Counted from the first letter of the stretch, positions 1 to 9,604 are shown. The stretch: DNA of 64,000 nucleotides from Sulfitobacter mediterraneus (GCF_003054325.1 NZ_QBKU01000002.1:1-64000), one strand, 5' to 3'. Numbers and translations are program-made. Notes: a model not told the origin generated them from the letters alone.

Positions 1-54
1 GAAGCCGAGGACGCATACTATCAAGGCTTGAAAACTGACGACATTGCAGCTTGA
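1..54 (+). CDS. C-terminal end of an ORF entering from the left
   Basis: The first 17 codons in frame 1 run to a TGA at 52-54, giving a tail that ends KTDDIAA. Only this fragment lies in the window, so no family can be assigned. It is kept because the reading frame is open from the window edge and because it directly precedes the recombinase remnant; it could equally be chance. Confidence 0.25.
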   Translation, partial: EAEDAYYQGLKTDDIAA

Positions 55-97
55 AATACGAGCTTAACAGTCTCCGGTAAAACCGGGGCGGTTCACA

Positions 98-325
98 ATG
101 GCAGAACTGGCTGAACACGAGGGGATCGCACCATCCTATATGACGCGTGTTCTGCGGCTGACCCTGCTTTCGCCCGATATCGTCGGGGCAATCCTCGACG
201 GGGCGCATGGGTCGGAGGTGACGCTGGGGCGGCTGCTCGAGCCTTTTCCAGTTAAGTGGGAGGAGCAGCTTTTGGCTGCCGCCACTGCAGGTGCAACGCA
301 TCAAGCTAGCAGCATAGAAATTTAA
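98..325 (+). pseudogene. Remnant of recombinase C-terminal domain
   Basis: The 75-residue product contains the phrase GIAPSYMTRVLRLTLLSPDIV followed by AILDG. This is typical of the helix-turn-helix segment found at the C-terminus of alphaproteobacterial phage-type serine recombinases and in related small proteins. The catalytic resolvase domain is missing, and an in-frame TAA at 65-67 blocks any longer version. I read it as the leftover of the integration machinery of the island that follows; a free-standing small DNA-binding protein is the alternative. Confidence 0.5.
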
Positions 326-386
326 AATAAGGGATTGAATTTGAATGCCGGCATGATATCTATGATTCCAAGACAAGGGGAATCAC

Positions 387-659
387 ATGCAGACGACAAC
401 ACACATGGACACCCGGATGAACCAACGGGGCATCAATAAGGAACTGATCAACCTTGCACTGGAGTATGGTGAGCCCAAAGGCGACAAGACCGTTCTCGGC
501 CGCAAGGAATGCCACGACGCAATGCAGCAGTTGCGCCGCGAGCTTAAGGCCCTGGAGCGGGCCATGAGCAAGGGTGGGATTACCGTGGTGTCTAACGGAG
601 AGGTCCTGATCACCACCTACCGAACCGACAGTTTTTCGTCGCCGACAGCGAAAAAATAA
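387..659 (+). CDS. DUF4258-like small protein, first gene of the type I RM operon
   Basis: 90 residues. The N-terminal half has the pattern H-x3-R-M-x2-R-G-I followed by a short helix and YGEPKGDK, and the C-terminus has GITVVSNGEVLITTYR. This arrangement resembles DUF4258 proteins, small RelE-like-fold proteins sometimes found in toxin or defence loci. It ends 14 bases before the methylase-like gene on the same strand, so it is probably co-transcribed with the restriction genes. Function is unknown; a toxin or a regulator of the operon are both possible. The family link rests on motif resemblance alone. Confidence 0.6.
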   Translation: MQTTTHMDTRMNQRGINKELINLALEYGEPKGDKTVLGRKECHDAMQQLRRELKALERAMSKGGITVVSNGEVLITTYRTDSFSSPTAKK

Positions 660-673
660 GAGGCTTATAAAAA

Positions 674-2395
674 ATGCAAGAACTCTCGGCAGAAATCTGG
701 AAAGCGCTTGATGGCCTGCGTGGAGCCCTGCCGGCTCCCCACTCCATCGAGGTTCTTCTCTACGATGCCGCCCATCACATGGGGATGCCAGAAGACGAGG
801 CCAATCGCACTCATCTGGAATGGGCCTCTCTCAAAACCACAGACGCATACGCAACCCTAACAGATGCTAGGATGCGACTTCTCTCGGCGTCCCCGAGCGA
901 AAGACTTCACTCTATCGACGAGATGTTGGCGCGCTCCGCTCGCTCGGATCACGGCGTCGTATGGATCTCCCAGCTTCCAGCAAGACGCATAGCCGAACTT
1001 GCAGGCAATGCTACTCGGGTCCGCTGCGCTTTTGATGCGTCACTCCATCCAGCACTCCTGCTGAGCATGCAGGAAAGGTTTGTCCGTTTTGCATCCCAAG
1101 ACCATACAACTTGCCAACTCGCCACCATGGTTTCGACCATTATCGAAACCCGGTTAGATGTCGTTCCGGCCAATCCATTCAGCAGGACTGATGCGGGGGA
1201 GTTTGATGCCGAAATTATCATGTCTCCCTTTGGCCTTAAGATCCCCTCCGGCACAGATATCCCAAGGTCGACCCTTTCTATTCTCGGTGAGACCGAGCGC
1301 TCCAGGCGCCTCAGCAGTGATCCCGTGGCGATTGCCGACGGGCTGCAATCGCTTAGCAAGCGTATTGTGATTTCGGTGGTTGAAGGGATGATGTTTCGCG
1401 CTGTGGGCGTCGAGCCTATCGCTCGGGAAGCCTTGGTTGAATCCGGGCGCCTCGAGGCAATCTTTTCTGTGCCGGGCGGCATGGTTTTTCCTCATACGGG
1501 AGTCGCCACCAACCTGCTCGTCCTTGGTCCGAATGGGCAAACGCGACACGGTGTTCGCTTCATCAACCTCTCGGACAAACGCTTCGCCGGAAAGACCGTG
1601 CGCGGACGGCCCGAAGCGAGGCCGGAAAGCTCCTGGCTCGATGCGATTGATAAGGAACTTGCCAGTGATGAGCGCTTCGCGGCGGACGTAACCATCTCCG
1701 ACATTAAGGCGAAAGATTACAACCTGAGCTTGGAGCGATACCTACTACCGCCTGCGGTCATGGCCGTGGAGGCCTTCCTCACTGAGAGGCAAGTCCGTCC
1801 ACTGGAAGACGTTGTGGAAATGATCCGACCGCTATCTTTGGGAAAGGAAGACGACGGGGAGTTCATGATTCGCGAAGCCGTACCAGCGGATATAGGTGAT
1901 GATGAACTTTTGACCGAGCCGAAGAAAGAGACGCTGATCGAGCGAGCGCAACTCCGGAAAGCCCGAAATCAGCGCCTGATGCCCGGAGACCTACTCCTAT
2001 CGATTAAGGGCACCATCGGGGCTGTTGCATTGGTTCCCAATGATGCTGCCGTCGACGGTGATAGTGGGTTCTGGACTGCCGGGCAGTCGTTCATGGTCTT
2101 GCGCCCCCGAAAGGGAGGGAGTTCCAGCATCGCGCTCTTTGAATACCTTTCCAACAATGCAGTACGAGAAACTCTGCGTTCTCTCGCCGGTGGCGCTGGG
2201 ATTCCGACAGTCTCGATCAAGGATCTAAGGCAGTTCAGAGTCCCAGTTCTCACACCCGACGAGGAAGCTGGGATTGAAGCAAATTTCTGGGATCGGCAAA
2301 ATCAGCTTGCTCAGGTTCGAGCACGTATTGCCGAGATCGAGAAAAGCCGGAAGTCTTCCTGGCCTCACGACAAACTTCATGAAGTTGGTGCGTGA
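674..2395 (+). CDS. Degenerate N6-adenine methylase fused to a specificity (TRD) domain
   Basis: 573 residues. The middle looks like an N6-adenine DNA methylase fold, but the SAM-binding DPxxGSGG motif is absent and the catalytic NPPF/Y is replaced by MSPFG near residue 197. A later segment, VPGGMVFPHTGVATNLLVLG, matches the usual post-motif strand of type I and IIG methylases. Roughly residues 375-570 resemble an HsdS target-recognition domain: VEMIRPLSLGKE, then RLMPGDLLLSIKGTIGAV, GAGIPTVSIKDL, and a closing coiled coil of the kind that docks on HsdM. I infer a catalytically dead M-S fusion that may act as an alternative specificity or regulatory subunit for the HsdM/HsdR downstream. It lies 14 bases after the DUF4258-like gene. 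Confidence 0.6.
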   Translation: MQELSAEIWKALDGLRGALPAPHSIEVLLYDAAHHMGMPEDEANRTHLEWASLKTTDAYATLTDARMRLLSASPSERLHSIDEMLARSARSDHGVVWISQLPARRIAELAGNATRVRCAFDASLHPALLLSMQERFVRFASQDHTTCQLATMVSTIIETRLDVVPANPFSRTDAGEFDAEIIMSPFGLKIPSGTDIPRSTLSILGETERSRRLSSDPVAIADGLQSLSKRIVISVVEGMMFRAVGVEPIAREALVESGRLEAIFSVPGGMVFPHTGVATNLLVLGPNGQTRHGVRFINLSDKRFAGKTVRGRPEARPESSWLDAIDKELASDERFAADVTISDIKAKDYNLSLERYLLPPAVMAVEAFLTERQVRPLEDVVEMIRPLSLGKEDDGEFMIREAVPADIGDDELLTEPKKETLIERAQLRKARNQRLMPGDLLLSIKGTIGAVALVPNDAAVDGDSGFWTAGQSFMVLRPRKGGSSSIALFEYLSNNAVRETLRSLAGGAGIPTVSIKDLRQFRVPVLTPDEEAGIEANFWDRQNQLAQVRARIAEIEKSRKSSWPHDKLHEVGA

Positions 2396-2401
2396 AACAT
2401 C

Positions 2402-2545
2402 ATGGCATCAAACAAAACCGACATATTCCCTGTGATCGCGACTGACGGGAAACACCGCACCAAACCTTCGCCGAGGGGCTGTATGGCTCCAGGCGGCAGC
2501 GAAAAACTCTCGATTTCAATAACAAGGCTGCTCGAAACACTATGA
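2402..2545 (+). CDS. 47-residue ORF translationally coupled to hsdM
   Basis: An ATG at 2402, six bases after the stop of the methylase-like gene, opens 47 codons that end in TGA at 2543-2545. The stop overlaps the hsdM start as ATGA, which is the same coupling seen at hsdM/hsdS. The predicted peptide begins MASNKTDIFP and has no recognisable domain. Filling the gap exactly between two genes with a 4-base overlap favours a real gene or a coupling leader peptide, but the ribosome-binding site is weak. Confidence 0.45.
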   Translation: MASNKTDIFPVIATDGKHRTKPSPRGCMAPGGSEKLSISITRLLETL

Positions 2546-4935
2546 ACCAGACCTCCCACAATTCACTTGTATCTTTCATTTGGCGCATCGCGGACGACTG
2601 TCTTCGTGACGTCTACGTCCGTGGCAAATACCGTGATGTCATCCTTCCCATGGTGGTGCTGCGACGCCTCGACACCCTGCTTGAACCGACCAAGGAGGCC
2701 GTGCTTGAGGAAGTCCGGTACCAAAAGGATGAGGTCGGCGCGCTCGAACTTGACGACGAGCCGTTGAAAGACGCTTCCGGCTACGTCTTCTTCAATACCA
2801 GCCAGTGGACCCTGAAGAAACTGCACGGCACTGCGACGAATAACCAGCAGATTCTGCTGGCCAATATCGAGGACTACCTCGATGGCTTCAGCGACAACGT
2901 CAAGGAAATCGTCACTCGCTTCAAATTGCTCGAACAGATGCGCCACATGGCGGACAAGCAGGTTCTCCTCGACGTTATCGAGAAGTTCGTCTCCCCGTAC
3001 ATCAACCTGACGCCGCATGATGTTGAAGACCCCGAGGGCAACACGCTGCCGGGCCTGTCGAACCTCGGCATGGGCTATGTATTTGAGGAACTGATCCGCA
3101 AATTTAATGAAGAGAACAACGAGGAAGCTGGGGAGCACTTCACCCCGCGCGAGGTAATCCACCTCATGACGCACCTCATGTTCGACCCGATCAAGGACCA
3201 GCTTCCCCCCGTCATGACAATCTACGACCCAGCCTGCGGGTCGGGCGGCATGCTGACCGAGGCGCAAAACTACATCAAGGAACCCGGCGGGCCGATCCAG
3301 GCGCGTGGCGACGTCTATCTCTACGGCAAGGAAATCAACGACGAGACCTACGCGATCTGCAAATCGGACATGATGATCAAGGGCAACAACCCAGAAAACA
3401 TCCGCGTCGGCTCCACACTTTCCACCGATGAATTCTCGGCCAACCGCTTCGACTTCATGCTGTCCAACCCGCCCTACGGCAAAAGCTGGAACAGCGAGGT
3501 CAAGTACATCAAGGACGGCAAGGACGTCATCGACCCCCGCTTTCAGGTCGAAATGACGGACTACTGGGGCAAATCCGACACCATGGACGCCACCCCGCGC
3601 TCATCCGATGGGCAACTTCTGTTCCTGATGGAGATGGTGAATAAGATGAAGCCCGCAGCGGCCAGCCCGCTTGGCTCTCGCATCGCGTCTGTTCACAACG
3701 GCTCAAGCCTCTTCACCGGTGATGCGGGCAGCGGCGAGTCCAACATCCGCCGCTTCATCATCGAGAACGACATGCTGGACACCATCATCCAGCTGCCCAA
3801 CAACCTGTTCTACAACACTGGAATCACCACCTATATCTGGCTTCTGTCCAACGCCAAGCCCGAGGCACGCAGGGGCCGGGTGCAGCTGATCGACGCGAAC
3901 CTGCTGTTCCGCAAACTGCGCAAGAACCTGGGCGACAAGAACTGTGAATTCGCGCCGGAGCATATCGGAGCGATCACCGACGCCTACCTGAAATTCGCCC
4001 CCATCGGGCGTGAGATGGACGCCAACAATGATCCCACCGGCATCGCCGTGCAGATCTTCGACAATGAGGATTTCGGCTACCACAAGGTCACCATCGAACG
4101 GCCCGATCGACGTCGCGCGGGCTTTACCGCAGAGCGGTTGGCACATCTGCGCTTTGACAAATCCCTGCGCGAGCCGATGGAGTGGCTCTGGGCCGAACAT
4201 GGCGAAAAGGTTTTTGACGCCGGTTTCCTGAAGGGCCAGATCAAATCCATCACAGCATGGTGCGAGGAACAGGGCATCACCCTGAATGCCAAACAGCGCG
4301 GCAAGCTGATCGACCACAAGACCTGGACGGGTCTCAGCAACCTGCAAAAGACCGCGCTGCTGTTGATGCAGGACATCGGCACGGAGGAGACGGATGATTT
4401 CAACGCCTTCCGCGACGCGGTCACCAAGGCGATCAAGGCGCGCAAGATCAAGCTGACCGCAACCGAGAAGAACGCGATCCTGAATGCGGTCAGCTGGTAT
4501 GACGAGACGGCCGAGAAGGTCATCGGCAAGCGGCACAAACTGTCCTCGGGTGATCTGGACGACCTGACCACGCATCTGGGCTGTTCCACGGGCGATCTGG
4601 CGGATTTCGGGTGGTATGCCCAACCCGATGGCAGCTACCTGACCTATGAGACGGCAACCGACCTGCGCGATGCGGAAAGCGTGCCGCTCAAGGATGACAT
4701 CCACCGCTACTTCTTGGCAGAGGTCAGACCGCATGTGGAGGAAGCCTGGATCAACCTCGACTCCGTGAAGATCGGGTATGAGGTCAGCTTCAACAAGTAT
4801 TTCTACCGCCACAAACCGCTTCGTAGTCTTGAAAAAGTGACGAAGGACATTCTGGAGTTGGAAGAAAAGGCCGACGGACTGATCGCCGATATCCTCGGCG
4901 TTGAAGTGGCGACCAAGCTGGAGCCGGCGGAATGA
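2542..4935 (+). CDS. hsdM: Type I restriction-modification methyltransferase subunit HsdM
   Basis: 797 residues. An N-terminal HsdM helical domain (to about residue 150) precedes an N6-adenine methylase domain with EHFTPREV, the SAM motif DPACGSGGML near residue 229 and the catalytic NPPYGKSW near 310. Unlike the upstream fusion, all key residues are intact. A C-terminal extension of about 300 residues makes it longer than classical 500-residue HsdM. With HsdS it would methylate adenines in a bipartite site, and with HsdR it would restrict unmodified DNA. The start overlaps the 47-codon ORF and the end overlaps hsdS (ATGA at 4932). Confidence 0.95.
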   Translation: MNQTSHNSLVSFIWRIADDCLRDVYVRGKYRDVILPMVVLRRLDTLLEPTKEAVLEEVRYQKDEVGALELDDEPLKDASGYVFFNTSQWTLKKLHGTATNNQQILLANIEDYLDGFSDNVKEIVTRFKLLEQMRHMADKQVLLDVIEKFVSPYINLTPHDVEDPEGNTLPGLSNLGMGYVFEELIRKFNEENNEEAGEHFTPREVIHLMTHLMFDPIKDQLPPVMTIYDPACGSGGMLTEAQNYIKEPGGPIQARGDVYLYGKEINDETYAICKSDMMIKGNNPENIRVGSTLSTDEFSANRFDFMLSNPPYGKSWNSEVKYIKDGKDVIDPRFQVEMTDYWGKSDTMDATPRSSDGQLLFLMEMVNKMKPAAASPLGSRIASVHNGSSLFTGDAGSGESNIRRFIIENDMLDTIIQLPNNLFYNTGITTYIWLLSNAKPEARRGRVQLIDANLLFRKLRKNLGDKNCEFAPEHIGAITDAYLKFAPIGREMDANNDPTGIAVQIFDNEDFGYHKVTIERPDRRRAGFTAERLAHLRFDKSLREPMEWLWAEHGEKVFDAGFLKGQIKSITAWCEEQGITLNAKQRGKLIDHKTWTGLSNLQKTALLLMQDIGTEETDDFNAFRDAVTKAIKARKIKLTATEKNAILNAVSWYDETAEKVIGKRHKLSSGDLDDLTTHLGCSTGDLADFGWYAQPDGSYLTYETATDLRDAESVPLKDDIHRYFLAEVRPHVEEAWINLDSVKIGYEVSFNKYFYRHKPLRSLEKVTKDILELEEKADGLIADILGVEVATKLEPAE

Positions 4936-6257
4936 ACATCGCGGCCTTCCCTAAATATGAGCATTACCGCGACACTGGCAGCGACTGGATTGAAGAGTTG
5001 CCGTCTCATTGGGAGGTGCAACCAGTTAGGGCAAACTTCGCTTTCCGAAATGAAAAAAACGATCCAGTGGTCACAGAAGACATTTTGTCTTTGTCGATTG
5101 CAAACGGCGTTACCCTTTACAACGAAGAGGGCCGTGGCGGGAACAAACGCAAAGATGACCTGACCGCTTACAAGATTGCACGACCAGATGACATCGTACT
5201 GAATAGCATGAATGTCATAGTTGGCGCAGTCGGCCGGTCGAAATACTTTGGGGCTATCAGCCCTGTCTATTATGCGATGTATGCCACTAAGCCGAATACT
5301 AACATTTCGTATTATGATCGGGTTTTTTCCAACTCAGCTTTCCAGAAGGGACTGTTAAGACACGGCAAAGGTATTCTGATGAAGTTGAGCGGCACGGGAC
5401 AGCTCAATACAATCCGCATGAAGATTTCGCAGAGCGATCTAAAAAACGTTCTGTTGCCGTCTCCACCACCGGATGAACAGAAAGCCATCGTCTCGTTTCT
5501 GGATGGGAAATGCGCCAAGATTGACGAGGCGCTGCGGATCAAGGAGGAGCAGATCAAGCTCTTGGCCGAGCGCAGGCAGATCCTGATCCAACAGGCCGTC
5601 ACCCGCGGCCTGAACCCCGCCGCCCCCATGAAAGACAGCGGCATCGACTGGATCGGCCAAATCCCCGCGCATTGGGAGGTTCGCCGAAATTTCACATTGT
5701 TTCGGGAAACCAAGAAGTCTGGGAACGCAACACTCCCGGTCCTCTCGGTTTCAATCCATAGCGGCGTTTCCAAGGAAGAACTGAGCGAGGAAGACAATAT
5801 TCGGTCCATTGTGAAAATCGAAGACCGAACATCCTACAAGGAGGTTCTGCGCGGAGATGTCGCCTACAACATGATGCGGGCATGGCAAGGTGGTATTGGC
5901 GCAGTTCATACGCATGGGATGGTAAGCCCAGCATACGTGGTTGCCCGCCCGATAGTCACGTTGGCCGCCGACTATTTCGAGCTGCTCTATCGGACACCAG
6001 CTTTCATTGCTCAGATGGATGCCGGATCAAAAGGGATTACGGATTTTCGAAAGCGGCTCTATTGGGATGATTTCAGGAATCTCTTCACGATTGCCCCTCC
6101 TCTGGACGAGCAAAAGCAGATTATTCAGTATTCTGACGAGCTATCAGAGAAAATTGGCAAAGCGATTTCAATCAAGGAAGACCAGATCGCCGCGCTCAAG
6201 GAATACAAAACGAGCCTGATCAACGCGGCCGTTACTGGTAAGATCAAAGTCATTTGA
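4932..6257 (+). CDS. hsdS: Type I restriction-modification specificity subunit HsdS
   Basis: 441 residues with the two-fold layout of HsdS: two target-recognition domains, each opened by a matching phrase (GSDWIEELPSHWEV near residue 17 and GIDWIGQIPAHWEV near 237), and two conserved helical spacers (around LLAERRQILIQQAVTRGL and at the C-terminus, LKEYKTSLINAAVTGKI). It determines which bipartite sequence the complex recognises; the site cannot be read from sequence. It overlaps hsdM by four bases and ends ten bases before hsdR. Confidence 0.95.
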   Translation: MNIAAFPKYEHYRDTGSDWIEELPSHWEVQPVRANFAFRNEKNDPVVTEDILSLSIANGVTLYNEEGRGGNKRKDDLTAYKIARPDDIVLNSMNVIVGAVGRSKYFGAISPVYYAMYATKPNTNISYYDRVFSNSAFQKGLLRHGKGILMKLSGTGQLNTIRMKISQSDLKNVLLPSPPPDEQKAIVSFLDGKCAKIDEALRIKEEQIKLLAERRQILIQQAVTRGLNPAAPMKDSGIDWIGQIPAHWEVRRNFTLFRETKKSGNATLPVLSVSIHSGVSKEELSEEDNIRSIVKIEDRTSYKEVLRGDVAYNMMRAWQGGIGAVHTHGMVSPAYVVARPIVTLAADYFELLYRTPAFIAQMDAGSKGITDFRKRLYWDDFRNLFTIAPPLDEQKQIIQYSDELSEKIGKAISIKEDQIAALKEYKTSLINAAVTGKIKVI

Positions 6258-6267
6258 GGGGGCGGTC

Positions 6268-9200
6268 ATGAATTACACAGTCAGCAATACCAAGGAAATC
6301 GCGCTGGAACAGGCCATTGAACGGCACCTAACCGGCACGACGACAGAAGACCTCAAAGACGGCGGTGTGGAATCCGGCCCCTACCACATCGGCCGCTCCA
6401 CCGACTTCGATGCCGCCCTCGCGCTCGACACAGCCCTGTTCTGGGAGTTCCTTGAGGCCACGCAAGGCAAAGCGCTCGAAAAACTGAAAACCCGCAATCC
6501 CGCCGACTGGCAGGCAAAGATCCTTGGCCAGTTCGACAAACTGGTAAAGCGAAAGGGCGTGCTGCACCTGCTGAAAAAGGGCCTGCCAGTCGATGACGCG
6601 CATCTGACGCTCATGTACCCCGCGCCGCTGGCAAGCTCCGCGCAAAAGGTCCACGACAACTTTGCCGCCAATATCTGGAGCATTACACGCCAGGTGCACC
6701 ATAGCCTCGCCAACCCAAACGAATCCGTCGACATGGTGCTGTTCCTGAACGGCCTGCCCATCGTCACGCTGGAGTTGAAAGTCACCTCGACCTCCGCCCC
6801 GCAGACCGCGCGGTATCACGGGCAAAAGCAGTACCGGGAGCGCGACGCTACGCAACCGCTGATGCAGTTCGGGCGTGCCCTGGTCCACATGACCGCCGAT
6901 ACCGACGAGGTCTGGATGGCAACCAAGCTGTCCGGTGCATCAACGTGGTTCCTGCCGTTCAACAAAGGCTACAACGAGGGCGCAGGCAATCCGCCGAACC
7001 CGAATGGTCACAAAACGGCGTATCTCTGGGAAGAGGTGTTTCAGCCCGCCAGCCTTGCTGGGATCATCCAGCATTTCGTGCTGCTGGAAGGCGGTAAAAC
7101 GGATCCCCTTGCGAAAAAGACACTGATCTTTCCGCGGTACCAGCAACTCGACGTCGTGCGCAAATTGCTGGATCACACCGCTACGCATGGCGTGGGGCAA
7201 AGCTACCTGATCCAGCACTCGGCCGGATCGGGCAAGTCGAACAGCATCACATGGGCCGCCTATCAGCTGATCGAGAGCTATCCGACGAGTGCGGACCTGC
7301 CCGGCGCGCGGGCGCTGGACACGTCGCTCTTCGACAGCGTGATCGTGGTGACCGACCGCCGGCTGCTGGACAAGCAGTTGCGCGACAACATCAGCGACTT
7401 CTCGGAAGTGAAGAACATCGTCGCCCCGGCAGTGCGGTCAGCAGATCTGAAAGCGGCGCTGGAGAACGGCAAGAAGATCATTATCACGACCATCCAGAAG
7501 TTCCCCTTCATCATCGACGGCATCGCGGACATGAGCGACAAGCGCTTTGCTGTGATCATCGACGAGGCCCACAGTGGTCAGAGCGGCCTTGCTCACGACA
7601 AGATGAACCAGGCCATGGGCGGCGGCGAAGACCCGGACGCGGATGACCCGCAGGACAAGATCCTCGCGGCAATGCAGGCGCGGAAGATGCGTGGCAATGC
7701 CTCCTATTTCGCATTCACCGCAACGCCAAAGAACACGACGCTGGAAAAGTTCGGGACAAAGCAGCCCGATGGCAGCTTCAAGCCGTTCCACCTCTACAGC
7801 ATGAAGCAGGCGATCGAGGAGGGCTTCATCCTCGATGTTCTGGCCAATTACACGACCTATAAGGGCTATTACGAGATCCAGAAGTCCATCGAAGACAATC
7901 CGCTTTTCGACACGGCAAAGGCACAAAAGAAGCTCCGCGCCTATGTCGAGAGCAGCCAGCAGACGATCAACACCAAGGCCGAGATCATGGTCGAGGATTT
8001 CATGGACAATGTCGTGAATGCCAAGAAACTGCGTGGCAAGGCGAAGGGCATGATCGTCACCCAGAACATCGAGATGGCGATCCGCTATTACAGGGCCGTT
8101 CAAGCGGAACTGGCAAAGCGCGGCAACCCGTTCAAGGCCCTGATCGCTTTCTCTGGAGAAAAAGAGGTCGACGGGATCAAGTACACTGAGGCCGACATGA
8201 ACAGCTTCCCAGAAGACAAGACGCGGAAGGAGTTCGACAAGGACGAGTTCCGCCTTCTGGTCGTGGCGAATAAATACCTGACCGGCTTCGACCAGCCGAA
8301 GCTCTGCGCCATGTACGTCGATAAGAAGTTGCAATCCGTTCTTGCAGTTCAGGCATTGTCACGCCTCAACCGGTCGGCACCAAAATTAGGTAAGCGCACC
8401 GAAGATTTGTTCGTGCTCGATTTTTTCAACTCCACCGACGACATCAAGGCCGCCTTCGATCCATTCTTCACCGTCACAACGCTTTCAGAGGCAACCGACG
8501 TAAATGTTCTGCATGAGTTGAAGGCTACGCTCGACGAGGCAGGCGCCTACGAGTGGTCCGAAGTCGAGGAGTTCTGCACCCGCTTTTTTGATGAGGAAGA
8601 TGCCCAGACGCTCAGCCCCCTGATTGACGCTGCGGCGGAGCGGTTCAACGTCGAGTTGGATCTCGAGGAAAAAGATAAGATCGACTACAAGATCAAAGCC
8701 AAGCAGTTCGTGAAGGTCTACGGCCAGATGGCATCCATAATGCCCTTCGAGGTGTTGGCCTGGGAGAAGCTGTTCTGGTTCCTTAAGTTCCTCATCCCAA
8801 AACTGAAGATTCAGGATCCGAACCAAGATGCGCTTGACGAGCTGCTCGAAGCCGTCGATCTCTCTTCCTACGGCTTAGAGCGCACAAAGCTGAACCACGT
8901 CATCGGCCTGGACGCTTCCGAGTCAGAACTCGAACCGCAAAACCCCAACCCGCGCGGTTATCGTGAGGGCGAAGTCCAGGAAGATCCGCTTGAGGAGATC
9001 ATTCGAAGCTTCAATGAACGCTGGTTTCAAGGTTGGAGCGCGACCCCGGAAGAGCAACGCGTTAAGTTTCTAAACATCGTCGACAGCGTGCAGGCACACC
9101 CCGACTACGACGAAAAGTTTAGCGACAATCCGGACCCATTTTCGCGGGATCTAGCATTCGAGAAAATCATGAAAGACGTCATGTTGCGGCGCAGAAAAGA

Positions 9201-9303
9201 AGAGCTCGAGCTGTACAAACTCCACTCCCAGGACCCGTCATTCAAAGCCTCATTGTACCAGAGCATCAAGGAGATGCTGAGGAACAGCACTCAGCGCGAC
9301 TAG
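6268..9303 (+). CDS. hsdR: Type I restriction endonuclease subunit HsdR
   Basis: 1011 residues. The N-terminal nuclease domain carries D and E-x-K in VDMVLFLNG...VTLELKV (about residues 152-170), followed by the QY motif. The motor domain has a Walker A HSAGSGKSN near 320, VVTDRRLLDKQL, a DEAH box in VIIDEAHSGQSG near 432, and FTATPKNTT. It would translocate DNA and cut it when HsdM/HsdS find an unmethylated site. It is full length, closes the operon, and is followed by a non-coding stretch up to the tRNA gene. Confidence 0.95.
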   Translation: MNYTVSNTKEIALEQAIERHLTGTTTEDLKDGGVESGPYHIGRSTDFDAALALDTALFWEFLEATQGKALEKLKTRNPADWQAKILGQFDKLVKRKGVLHLLKKGLPVDDAHLTLMYPAPLASSAQKVHDNFAANIWSITRQVHHSLANPNESVDMVLFLNGLPIVTLELKVTSTSAPQTARYHGQKQYRERDATQPLMQFGRALVHMTADTDEVWMATKLSGASTWFLPFNKGYNEGAGNPPNPNGHKTAYLWEEVFQPASLAGIIQHFVLLEGGKTDPLAKKTLIFPRYQQLDVVRKLLDHTATHGVGQSYLIQHSAGSGKSNSITWAAYQLIESYPTSADLPGARALDTSLFDSVIVVTDRRLLDKQLRDNISDFSEVKNIVAPAVRSADLKAALENGKKIIITTIQKFPFIIDGIADMSDKRFAVIIDEAHSGQSGLAHDKMNQAMGGGEDPDADDPQDKILAAMQARKMRGNASYFAFTATPKNTTLEKFGTKQPDGSFKPFHLYSMKQAIEEGFILDVLANYTTYKGYYEIQKSIEDNPLFDTAKAQKKLRAYVESSQQTINTKAEIMVEDFMDNVVNAKKLRGKAKGMIVTQNIEMAIRYYRAVQAELAKRGNPFKALIAFSGEKEVDGIKYTEADMNSFPEDKTRKEFDKDEFRLLVVANKYLTGFDQPKLCAMYVDKKLQSVLAVQALSRLNRSAPKLGKRTEDLFVLDFFNSTDDIKAAFDPFFTVTTLSEATDVNVLHELKATLDEAGAYEWSEVEEFCTRFFDEEDAQTLSPLIDAAAERFNVELDLEEKDKIDYKIKAKQFVKVYGQMASIMPFEVLAWEKLFWFLKFLIPKLKIQDPNQDALDELLEAVDLSSYGLERTKLNHVIGLDASESELEPQNPNPRGYREGEVQEDPLEEIIRSFNERWFQGWSATPEEQRVKFLNIVDSVQAHPDYDEKFSDNPDPFSRDLAFEKIMKDVMLRRRKEELELYKLHSQDPSFKASLYQSIKEMLRNSTQRD

Positions 9304-9555
9304 TCAGCGGGAAAGACGCATTGGGTGAGCAGGATTGAGCCGGTTCGACTTCAGTCCCTTTTTGGGAACGCCACTGGTGTCGAAGTGTTTGGCAGAGATT
9401 ATGAAAAGTAACCACATTTTCAGTGCCTTACAGAAAATTCACCAAATCGCTGCAGGCAACAGGTCGAGAGAACATGGGCCTGGAGAGAACACTTCGGGCT
9501 CTTTTGGCCCCGACTCCGGTGAATAGCCCATCCCGCATAACCCTTGAATATAACG
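9304..9555. other. Gap between hsdR and the tRNA-Ser terminator; inverted repeat at 9344-9384
   Basis: No convincing gene is visible. The main structure is an imperfect inverted repeat at 9344-9384: TTCGAC and CAGT on the left pair with ACTG and GTCGAA on the right, around CCC-TTTTT-GGG. It could terminate the hsd operon or be an island-end recombination site. No second copy was noticed in the window. Confidence 0.4.
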
Positions 9556-9579
9556 GAAAAATCCGGCCGCAGCCGGATT
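9556..9579 (-). terminator. Rho-independent terminator of tRNA-Ser(GGA)
   Basis: On the minus strand an 8-bp perfect stem, AATCCGGC/GCCGGATT with a four-base loop (9560-9579), is followed by a short T run. It starts about 25 bases beyond the tRNA 3' end, as expected for a tRNA terminator. Confidence 0.75.
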
Positions 9580-9604
9580 GGGAGAACGCTTTCGCGGGGG
9601 CAAG

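Noticed and set aside
2563-3267. 234-codon minus-strand frame inside hsdM
   Set aside because: It is antisense to a strongly supported methyltransferase gene and has no family signal; long shadow frames are normal at this GC content.
3703-4812. 369-codon minus-strand frame antisense to hsdM
   Set aside because: It lies opposite a complete gene with all catalytic motifs; its translation is valine/glycine/leucine-rich shadow sequence.
7438-8334. 298-codon minus-strand frame opposite hsdR
   Set aside because: HsdR is intact and full length on the plus strand; the frame has no motif of its own.
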